A program made the position numbers and the translations under genes. This document shows positions 55,298 through 64,000 of a DNA stretch of 64,000 nt, piece after piece. This stretch comes from Phragmites australis (lineage: Eukaryota; Streptophyta; Magnoliopsida; Poales; Poaceae). Within the stretch, counting starts at the first letter, position 1. Every line of letters begins with the position of its first letter. A model generated the notes under the pieces. The model did no database searches and was not told where the DNA came from. It worked only from the letters and a program-made list of their open reading frames with translations. The stretch is from contig NC_084942.1 in the NCBI RefSeq assembly GCF_958298935.1, positions 9,493,501 through 9,557,500 of the forward strand, given 5' to 3'.

Positions 55298-58200
55298 TCA
55301 ATTGTAGAAATAGAATACGTTGTCAAGCCCCTTGATAGCCTTCCTCCTTGTCGCATACTCTCTGCTAGAAGGTAAGGTGTCATCTGAAGGTCTCACACGC
55401 ATGGACGGCACGATCGGTTCATGAAACTCGCCATTTGGGTTGATAAAATATTCCAATAAGAACTCGACCATCTGTTCTTGAAGGGCATGTATTTCAGCAG
55501 GTTGAAACACACTTGTGCATAGTTTGGAGAACTGTGTTTGAAGAATCAAAATAATTAGTCCTTGAACACATGTAAAAATTGAAAAGAAGGCATCAATATG
55601 TTATTTCATACCTCAAGGTCATTGAACCTAACAGCGTCTCCGTCTGGACTGAATGCGTGAATGAAAGTAAGAACATAAAATGCGCAGAGATTGCAGCTAG
55701 GTTGCTGCCTCATACACTTCAAGAGGAAAGGATTCGTCGGTGGAATGATTTGACCCTTTTTATTCTGTAGGAAATGCAAGACATGAATATGTATTGTGTA
55801 CCGGAAAGTCAGTTTTTACAACGTACTCCTTCGTGAATAGAAAGTGGATAACACTCTTCTTGCGGTATCTTGTGTATGCTCAATACGTGAATATGAATAC
55901 CAATGAAACTTAGATGCAATCGTTGAGAAGATTACATGATTGAGTTAAACTGTTTTGCATGTCAATGAGGTATTAGTAAGTCGTCTGATCTCTCTTTTGT
56001 GAGTCCAACACAATGATCTTGCTCAAGTCTAGGTGGATGATAAAGAGGATCCAAGGAAAACTACAGAATATGTCGCCATAGCAAATTAGTACTAGAATCG
56101 AGTTGCCTATAAAACTAGGACGCCCTTGCGTGCAAACACGTACTCATAGTTGTAGGGTAAGAGTATGAATTTCTTGTATTGGTGGTGAAGCAGACACTTC
56201 AATAAGTAGGCCTCGCTGAAGTCTGGATTCTTCGTTACAAGTTTTTGGTTCACAAGGCTAGGATCGATGAATCCTACTTTCTTATCTAAGTCTTGTTCAT
56301 ATTCTTGGATCTCCATCTACGAAAGAGATAAGTTAGCTATGCAATTTCAAGGTGTAAGATCATATAATGTGAATTATATGCATAAGTCACTTACAGAGTC
56401 CACGCTCTGACTATAGCCACATCAGGGCATCTTCCTTGTACAGTTCAACAAGTGCAAGAATTCCAACTAGAAGAAGCCATCCTAGTTGAGGAAATATTCA
56501 TCTTTGTATCTCACAGGGAACGCTTGAAAATCTTGCCTGGACTGCTCCAAGTACCATTGATGTAATTGACGCATTTGAGTTGTAAGGTTTCTTTCTATAT
56601 CTACTTTGACCAAAGGTTTGCCCAAGTTAAATGGCCATATAACATCCGACTTTGATATATCCGCTCCCACAATAAGTTGTGCTAGTTCTTCTACTGTTAA
56701 TCTAGAAGAAGCCAGGAAGTTCGCAATGCTTGGAGCATCCTTAATGATTGGGTCTGGTTTTCTCTTGGGCTGCATCTAGCTGATGCGTTCATAGTCAGTC
56801 AGCGGCTTACTTGAAGATATCCCCGCCTGTTTAGCTTTGGCCATTTTCATGAAAAAAATTCAAGGCATTTTTAGTCACAACAGGCTTCGGTGAAGGTGGT
56901 GGAGGATGGAAATGAGACATGAGACTGGTGTCCACAACCTTTTTTGTTTCCTCAGTAGTGAGTGAATAGACATCCTTGGATGATGTCGTCTGCTTAGATG
57001 TTGCAGAACCTGATCTTGTTTTCTGAGCTGATGGCTAGCTTCTTGATGGTGTTGGTTTCTTGAGCGATGGACTTCTTTGAGGTGATGGCTGAGGAGGTGG
57101 ACTTCTTTTGGGAGATGGATGAGGAGAGGAAGATCTTCGAGGCGACGGCCGCTCAAGGTGTAGTGGAGAGTAGAGAGTCTCGGGAGATGTCCATGGTAGA
57201 AACACTATGTCGACCTTCTCCCACGTGATGAATGTGTGCTCGTTCTCTCCTATAGTGTTCGTCCCCTCCTCTGCAGGGTAGTCTACCTCAATATGGCAGT
57301 ACTGGTCAACTGCCTCATCTACTTCGACCATGGCATAGCCCTCCGGTATCGGACGTCCGTGCAAATATTCATGGGAGCCGCGGGGATAAGCCACACCAAA
57401 AGCCACCTTGATGGTAATGTTCCTAGCACCAATGTGTAGTTCATACGGTATCTATGCTGTGATGAGTTCCACGGGATAAGTGATGGGGTCAGCTCCCAAA
57501 ACTCCCGTGGACGCACAACTACTCCTACGACCACTGGGGCTGGAGCGCGCAAACTTAGGAGACGTTGTCAGCCGTTTCTATTCACTCACAATGGTGCCTT
57601 ATTAATGCATGAGGGCTTGTGCTATTTTTCTTCTGTATGTTCCCACTCCTTTTTAGCACTTGTACAAGGATATCAATCATCTTAGCTTGTGCTACGTCTC
57701 ATTATACATCTCACTCTACTTGGGATCTCTTTCAGCTCTTGTAACTGTCGACCTCGCCTAGGAATCTATATTTCCAACCCATCACCCCAACGCCTCATGT
57801 GCAACCACCGTGCTCCTTGTTTCCCAGGGCCAAAGTGAGCTCGTCCCTATCCCTGTATGGCTTGAAAGAGACTTGTGCAGACTGCTCATGGGTTTCCACA
57901 AGCTTTTATGCAAGCGTTTGCGTCACTTCCTGGTCTTTGGAGGTCGTAAAGCATAAGATTCCATCATACGAGTAAGAAGCACCCCTCCCAAGAAGGGAGC
58001 ACGTCGATCGATAGCTCCAGCCCTCCATCTCAGGCGTGACACCTCTCTCTTGCAGTTGATCTAGCTGTTGTTGCCACTACCATTCTTTCCTCATGTACCC
58101 ACAGCTACCAACTTTGTAGGAGTAGAGATTCTTCTTTTAGTTTGCTTTGTTCACCGCACTCAACCTTTGTGCTTCTTCTGACGACTTGTACTCCACAAAG

Positions 58201-58563
58201 GAATGCCAATGATCTTCCAGTTGCGGCCACTTGCGAAAATCTGGCGTTGTACCTTTCTGCACATATGTTCTGTTCAGTGCGCCCTTCTAGTTCTTAAATG
58301 AAAGGCCCATGATCATTAGCATCTTATGCTTAACTACTTCCATATTTGTCCCTTCAGGAAAGTCAAACTTCTCTAATATCTTGGTCCACAAGATGTCGTT
58401 CTTGATTGAATTAGGAACCATGTGCGGATCACCTCATTTGCCAGTCCATAATTTGTAGCTGATGGGCACGTGATTCTTAATAGCAATCTCATAGATTGAC
58501 TTGTATGGCCCCAGAACTCTCTCAGGTGCAGTTGGCTCTCCTGCTAGAGAGACCTCCATGATT
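55298..58563 (-). pseudogene. Second CACTA-4 gene: Transposase_24 and Ulp1-like protein, cut by Copia-1
   Basis: From 58563 downward the frame reads MEVSLAGEPTAPERVLGPYK, the Transposase_24 opening seen in the sister genes. KFDFPEGTNMEVVKHKM and WHSFVEYKSSEEAQRLSAVN follow, with several stops. The PIPEGYAMVEVDEAV block lies near 57345 and a proline/serine-rich SPKRSPPPQPSP linker near 57100. The second half (HQWYLEQSRQDFQ near 56550), the GFIDPSLVNQK exon (56316-56107) and the protease exons come next. The catalytic His position reads Pro here (FPWILFIIHLD, near 56050). Asp (IVLDSQKRD) and Cys (NLCAFYVLTFIHAF, near 55660) remain. The final readable exon ends at 55298 (AIKGLDNVFYFYN). Confidence 0.85.
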
Positions 58564-60127
58564 GTAGCGAAAATGGCTCTATTAGGCCATGATTGTGATT
58601 TTGGTGATTAATGACAACATAGTCATTGGGACTAACATGTTTGTAAAGAATATATGTTAGTAGGTCTCATAGATGCAATACATCAAGAAGCCACTGCAGC
58701 CGGGATAAAGTTTGATTGAATTGGAAAAAGTCCCAGAGAAATTGTTCTCATTGGAAGGTCCGGTGTTGGAAGAATTGCAGTCACTAGAGCATTATGTCCA
58801 GAGGTAGTTTGCCTCACCAGATTATAAGGTGATAAAGAGTGTACACGCCGGAGCAATTCTGTCAGAAGGAGTCAGAGTGGATTGCACTCACCGGAAGGGC
58901 CGATGATCAGAAGAGATGTACACCAGACTATTTAACAGAAGCTTAGTGTTTTCGGAGGAAGTGGATTATAAGGCACCAGATGATCCGGTGATGAGATGGA
59001 TATCACACCGGAGCATTTTGTGACTTGTGTCACGATGAAGAAGACTATAACTCACCGGATTGTCTGGTGATACTATGTGGATGAACGCTAGAGCAATTTA
59101 CACAGAGAGGCTATCGAAGATGAGAAGGCTCAAGTGTACTCATCGGATAGTCCGGTGATGGATTAAAGATTACACCGGACAATCTGATGTTCAGAAGAAC
59201 TCTGAGTGGAGTTCGAATGGCTAGTTTCTAAGAATGTACACAATGGATGGTCTGGTGCTTGTACCTCTGTTAACGCCAGATCATCCGGTGTTCACAGAAT
59301 ATGTGAGCCGTTGGGATAACGGCTAGTTTGTAGGGTTGAGGCTATAAATACTCCTCCACTCATTTATTTGAAGTTGCTGGAGTCCAGAGAAACCCTTGTA
59401 CACCTAGGAAGACATCTAAGCCATCCAAGAGCATAAAGTGTTCATCCAAGGCAATTAAGCAGACCATTAGTGAGTGATTAGTGCTTATAGGCCTAGAGAA
59501 AAGAGTTGCTAGGTGCTGCAACCTAGAGTGTGAATAAAGGAGTGATCCAAAAGTGTACTGAGAGGTATAGCGGTGCCTTGGAGTCATTGTGGCTCGTCGG
59601 TAACTTGTTGACCCTCCGACTTGGTATGGAGCGGTGGCAAGAGGATTGTGTAGGGACGCGGAGGCCCTTGTCTTTGTGACTAAAGCTCCGAAGTGAAGAT
59701 AGCGTACAAGTGACCGGAAAAGAGGTTAGTGGTGAGACCTCGCCTTGGTGGCTTGGTGGCTCATCACGCTTGAGGCCTTGTCTTGGTGACTTGGTATCTC
59801 AAGAGTCGTGACCGGAAGGGACTTGGCGACCGGGAGAATATCCTTTGTTGAGCTCCAACATGGACTAGGGGTGGCTTGTGTGCTACCGATACCACGGGAT
59901 AAAAATCTCTCGTGCCGAGTTTGTCTCTCTACCTTATTTACGTTTCCGTATTTACATACTTGCAATTTACCTTGCAATCCTTATGAGTGGTAGAAGTAGA
60001 TACACTAGATAAGCCTAGAGCACATTTATATAGAAATTGATATAGGCTTATCTTGTGGAAGTTTTGGAGCCAATAGTTTTTAAGTGTCCTATTTCACCCC
60101 CTCTTAGGACGTCGTCGATTCCCTTCA
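58564..60127 (+). repeat. Left LTR of Copia-1, with TATA box and CACCGG/CCGGTG repeats
   Basis: It starts TGTAGCGAAAATGG and ends CCCTTCA, 1564 bp. A TATAAATA box is at 59343-59350. Between about 58890 and 59300 at least eight half-palindromes related to CACCGGA...TCCGGTG occur at intervals of 30-90 bases. Confidence 0.9.
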
Positions 60128-60129
60128 AT

Positions 60130-60142
60130 TGGTATCAAAGCC
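60130..60142 (+). promoter_or_regulatory. Primer binding site of Copia-1
   Basis: TGGTATCAAAGCC lies two bases after the LTR end. It is one base different from the usual initiator tRNA-Met complement. Confidence 0.85.
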
Positions 60143-60180
60143 TCGTGCTCTTCAATCGGGCTTAACCGCCTAGAGTTGTG

Positions 60181-62128
60181 ATGTCCGACGTTAGGGATGG
60201 ATATTTGTAGTGCTCTACACTTTGACGGCACTAATTTCCCCGTTGGAAAATTCTTATGACATGTTATTTGGAAGTAAAAGGTCTAGATGTTTGGAGGGTC
60301 ACCGAAGAGGGGATGAAAGGATGCATCACCAAAGCGGAGAAACAATTTGATGCTTTAGTGAAGAGTATCATTTTATCATCTTTATGTGTTGATGCATTTA
60401 ATAGAGTATATTCGCTCACTTATGCACATGATATTTGGACTAGTCTCATTGAAATACATGAAGGCACGAAGGATGTGCGCAATGAGAAATATCATGTTCT
60501 TGTGACTAAACTTAATAGCATCAAACAACATGCCCATGAAAATGCTAATGACATGTACTCACGTATGAATATTCTTGTCAATGAGATCAATGGGCTAGGT
60601 TTGACAAAGATTAAAGATGCTCAAGTGGTGAGAAGAATACTCGAAACTCTTCTTCCAAAGTACAAGTTAATTGTCTCCATCATATACGACAACCATGACT
60701 TGAGAAAGATGACTCCAAGCCAAGTTTTAGGCAAGATCACCGCCATGAGATGACCATGAACATGGAGGTGGAAGCTCCTACCTCATCCGACACCAAGAAC
60801 CTTGTTCTCACAAGCAAGCAAGCTCAATGTCAACTCATGAAGGAAAGAATGAGGAGACAAGAGCAAGAGTCAAGCTCAAGTGAAGATGATGGAGATCAAG
60901 ATGAAGAGAGCAATGAAGAGGATGATGAAAGCACATCAAGTGATGAAGAGATTGATCCCAAGATAGCCAAGATCATGCTACAAGTGGAGAAGAACATCAA
61001 TAGGATCAATGCAAAGATTGATCATCCAATCTCCTTGAAAGATTTGGTCAAAATAATTGATCACATCAAGAAAAAGAAGAAGGCCTAGAACAAGAGGGAG
61101 ACAAGAGGAAGAAACAAAGCTTTTGCAAGCATGGGAAGATGTGTGAGTGAAGATGAAGATTCAAGCTCAAGTGATGAAAGCTTCACCATCCACTATTCCA
61201 AAAGAAGCTCTTCCTCAAAGTTTTCATCATGCAAATCGTCATCGCACAAGTCATCTCACAAGTGCCTTATGGCCAAAGGTATAGAAAGCGATGTAAGTGA
61301 TGAAAATCCGATGAGGATTCACCCTCTCAAGAAGAACTTCTTGATTTGATAAATGAGCAACAAGGGCCATTAAAAAACAATCTTAAGAGTTAAAAAATTC
61401 AATACACTTAATGACATTCACGCTACCTTTGTTTCTATTTATGAACAATTATTGTGAAAATTCAATTTGCTAAACAAGGAGCATGAAGAGCTTAAGGTTA
61501 AGTTTTAGTGCATTGAATCTCAACCTAAGGTCCCTTTGAAGCAATCTATCACTCTCTTTAAATTCAAACCTAAGGTAGATTCTTCCACTTCTTGTGATGA
61601 TTTAATTTATTTATCTAGCTCATCCCTTTGCAATGAGAAATGCATTGAGAATATTGTTGTAGAATCATCTAATGAACTCATTGCACAAGAAAATGGTGAG
61701 CTCAAGAAAGAAGTGGAGAAGCTCAAGAAGGACTTGGCAAGACTAAGGGCAAGAACCATGTCCAGCCTCCTCAAGATAACCATACCACCATGGTGAAGGA
61801 GCTTGTGGAGGGGTCCACTGTGACATGCTTCAAGTGCCATCAAGAAGGTCACAAGTCCTTCCGATCCAAGCAAGTCAAGATAGAGACCGAGGAAAAGAAG
61901 AATATGATAAACGTCTCCAAAAAGACCTCCAACATCTATACCAAACCTAACTACAATAACAAGATCAAGAGCAATCACTACAAGCTCAAGAAGAAGAACA
62001 ATGGCAAAGTGGTTGCACACATAGTTGGGAGAAAGGACTGGGGGTGGAACTAACCTATTTGGGTGCCTAAGGAAATCATCACCAACATGAAAGGGCCCCA
62101 ATCGGTTTGGGTTCCAAAGAAGACTTAA
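60181..62128 (+). pseudogene. gag of Copia-1 with stops and frameshifts
   Basis: The start MSDVRDGYL at 60181 soon meets stops. The main domain (60256-60753) reads DVWRVTEEGMKGCITKAEKQ and later AHENANDMYSRMNILVNEI, a copia gag of the UBN2 type. An acidic serine-rich region (60880-60960), a lysine-rich stretch and a coiled-coil segment (GELKKEVEKLKKDL, 61690-61740) follow. A half-kept zinc knuckle CFKCHQEGHKS has Phe-Arg where the last cysteine belongs (near 61830-61865). The C-terminus reads KGPQSVWVPKKT before the stop at 62126. Gag packages element RNA into particles; pol functions would have to come from another element. Confidence 0.87.
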
Positions 62129-63390
62129 AGTCCACAGGTCTTCAGGGATTTGGAGACTTGGCACACAAGATTAAGTGAAAATTCAAGCAAAAAGCTAAGT
62201 GTACAAGATTGGGTGCATTAATGAAGATCATGATCATCATATACCCAAATCCCCATCCAAAGGTGAAATGTACTAGATATAAAATGTTTTCAATTGGTAT
62301 CTTTGCCTTTCCTAGGATTGCATGTGCTTAATTCAATTCATTGCAATGCCTAGTGTAGGTTTTCATACGGTAGGTTACTTGTGTTTCTCTCTCTCCTATG
62401 AGCAACCTACATGGTTTATTAGATGTAGGTTTCTTTCATGGCACTAGTCATTCAATTGGTAATCACCAGCTCTTACTTTAGTATAACTTATGTGCCGTGA
62501 ACCAATCCATAGGATAAATTCTCCATTGTTATCAATAACAAGTGCATATCTCTTACACTTATTCAACACTTGTATGCATATTTTTAGGGGAAGTATATCT
62601 TATGGGTTGTGGTTTTGAGACTAACATGTGTTTCAAGTGATACCTTTTGTAGTCTCATGAAGTGATCAACAAGTCCCAAGAGGTACACAACGCTTAAAAG
62701 ATTCAGTTGGTATAATTGTCGATTTATTTTTTACATTTAACCTACCTCAATGCATGATATGTCTTAAACTTCCTATCTTGTCATATTGTCTAGTTGTGCA
62801 TATATTTTAATCTCATCATATGAATGCACACATACAAGGGGAGTTTAGATTATATCATGTGAGTTTCATGATTTGTGATCCTTGTGTCTTTTGTAATTGA
62901 TATCAATGCCTCATATTCTTACAATTGGTATATCTTATCAATTCGTTTCACTACCTCATATCTTAAACTCTATCCCAATTACTCTAAAGCTTTCCCTTGA
63001 GTTCAACATGTGTTTGTAGCCTTTTTTAGATTGTTGACAAAGGGGAAGAATTTTGAGACCAAAGCAAGATGCAAGAGAAAGCAAGATTCAAGAAATATCT
63101 CGAGTAGATTGTTGACAAAGGGGATGCATCATGAGTTGACAAAGAAGATGAAGAAGCTCTTGTATGGGTCGATCGAGGGAGATATAAAAAGAGGGGAGAT
63201 TGTAACAAAAACATGAGATATAAATTGGTAAGAACATGATTGCCTTACAATTAGTATCATAATTTGTTCTTACCATGCATCCAAGCAAAGAGGTATGGCC
63301 TTATGAACTTTTGAAATCATGTATTCTCTTACTTGGTCTAAATTGGTATCATTTTCCTCTTGCTTTGGTTGTGTTTTCATCAATCACCAA
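62129..63390 (+). other. Non-coding internal region of Copia-1
   Basis: This is AT-rich with repeated phrases (CAATTGGTAT at about 62295, 62930 and 63230; AGATTGTTGACAAAGGGGA twice near 63030 and 63108). No pol coding is present. The duplicated phrases suggest an internal deletion or slippage. Confidence 0.65.
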
Positions 63391-64000
63391 AAAGGGGGAG
63401 ATTGTAGCGAAAATGGCCCTATTAGGCCATGATTGCGATTTTGCTGATTAATGACAACATAGTCATTGGGACTACCATGTTTGTCAAGAATATATATTAG
63501 TAGGTCTCATAGATGCAATACATCAAGAAGCCACCGCAGCTGGGACAAAGTTTGTTTGAATTGGAAAAAGTCCCAGAGAAATTGTTCTCATCGGAAGGTC
63601 CGGCATTGGAAGAATTGTACTCACCGGAGCATTATGTCTAGAGGCAATTTGCCTCAACGGATGATCTGGTGATAAAGTGTGTACACGCTGGAGTAATTCT
63701 GTCAGAAGGAGTTAGAGTGGATTGCACTCACCAGAAGGTCCGGCGATCAGAATAGATGTACACCGAACTATTTAATAGAAGCTTGGTATTTTTGGAGGAA
63801 GAGGATTATAAGGCACCGGATGATCCGGTGATGAGATGGATATCACACCAAAGCATTTTGTGACTTGTGTTATGGTGTAGAAGACTATAACTCACTGGAT
63901 TGTCCAGTGATACTATGTGGATGAAGGTTAGAGCAATTTACACAGAGAGACTGTCGAAGATGAGAAGGCTAAAGTGTACTCATCGGATAGTTCGGTGATG
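63391..64000 (+). repeat. Purine tract and start of right LTR of Copia-1
   Basis: The tract AAAGGGGGAGAT ends just before TGTAGCGAAAATGGCCC at 63403. The LTR matches 58564 onward and continues past the window end, again with CACCGG and CCGGTG half-palindromes (63760-64000). Confidence 0.9.

Larger units (their letters stand above)
54264..58563 (-). mobile_element. CACTA-4 transposon, visible end and part of second gene
   Basis: The low-coordinate end reads CACTACTACAGAAAATCCCTTC, preceded by ACA. Its end motif differs from the others (CTGCCAGCCGAAGGATT and complements). The second gene lies on the minus strand and is cut at 58563 by Copia-1. The remainder of the element, with tnp2 and the other terminus, should lie beyond the window past Copia-1. 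Confidence 0.85.
58564..64000 (+). mobile_element. Ty1/copia-type element Copia-1, gag only, right LTR cut by window edge
   Basis: The left LTR is 58564-60127, with a primer site directly after, a broken gag, about 1.26 kb without coding, a purine tract and the start of the right LTR (63403 onward). No protease, integrase or reverse transcriptase motif is found between 62128 and 63403. The gag type (UBN2-like with a VWVPKKT ending) is that of Ty1/copia elements. The insertion splits the CACTA-4 second gene. The first 290 bases of the two LTRs differ at about 20 positions by eye. Confidence 0.88.

Overview
This is plant nuclear DNA, almost certainly from a grass with a repeat-rich genome. It shows spliced genes, a GC-rich first exon in an AT-rich setting, Ty3 and Ty1 LTR retrotransposons, CACTA (En/Spm) DNA transposons, Tourist and hAT miniature elements and a tRNA-derived SINE. 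Only one ordinary host gene is visible: exons 1 and 2 of a cystinosin-type (PQ-loop) cystine transporter on the minus strand (4997-6970). Everything else that codes belongs to, or was captured by, mobile elements, and nearly all of it is broken.

Layout. 1-4056: a Ty3 retrotransposon (Ty3-A) whose left LTR runs off the window; it lies in intron 2 of the cystinosin gene or has cut the gene off. 4057-7634: the cystinosin exons, introns and promoter. 7630-8806: two tandem copies of a long AT-rich palindrome (foldback element). 9400-9738 and 20982-21200: an LTR-like minus-strand fragment split by CACTA-1. 9739-20981: CACTA-1, complete with terminal inverted repeats (TIRs), a CCT target duplication (TSD), a tnp2 gene and a spliced Transposase_24/Ulp1 gene.

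21201 to 58563 and beyond: one old Ty3 element (Ty3-B) that received three CACTA insertions, in gag (CACTA-2, 22050-44116, TSD AAG), after the zinc knuckle and protease start (CACTA-3, 44467-53656, TSD AAC) and in reverse transcriptase (CACTA-4, from 54264). CACTA-2 was itself invaded by a minus-strand LTR element that carries a hAT element with a SINE inside it, by a block of captured host-gene pieces (V-ATPase subunit A, sorting-nexin-like, a membrane protein, a GMC-oxidoreductase-like piece) and by a Tekay-type chromovirus (Ty3-C, 26461-37797) with a 3.9-kb LTR. CACTA-4 is interrupted by a Ty1/copia element that has gag but no pol (58564 to the window end).

How the genes work together. Each CACTA element pairs a tnp2 transposase with a second protein that has a Transposase_24-type N-terminal part, a proline-rich linker and a C-terminal Ulp1-like cysteine protease part. 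In CACTA-1, -2 and -3 the short motif that fills the element ends also recurs inside the element, just upstream of the second gene. That could link end recognition with control of the second gene. All transposon genes in the window carry stops or frameshifts, so any mobilisation would need proteins supplied from elsewhere. Boundaries and translations were read by eye; no database search was possible.
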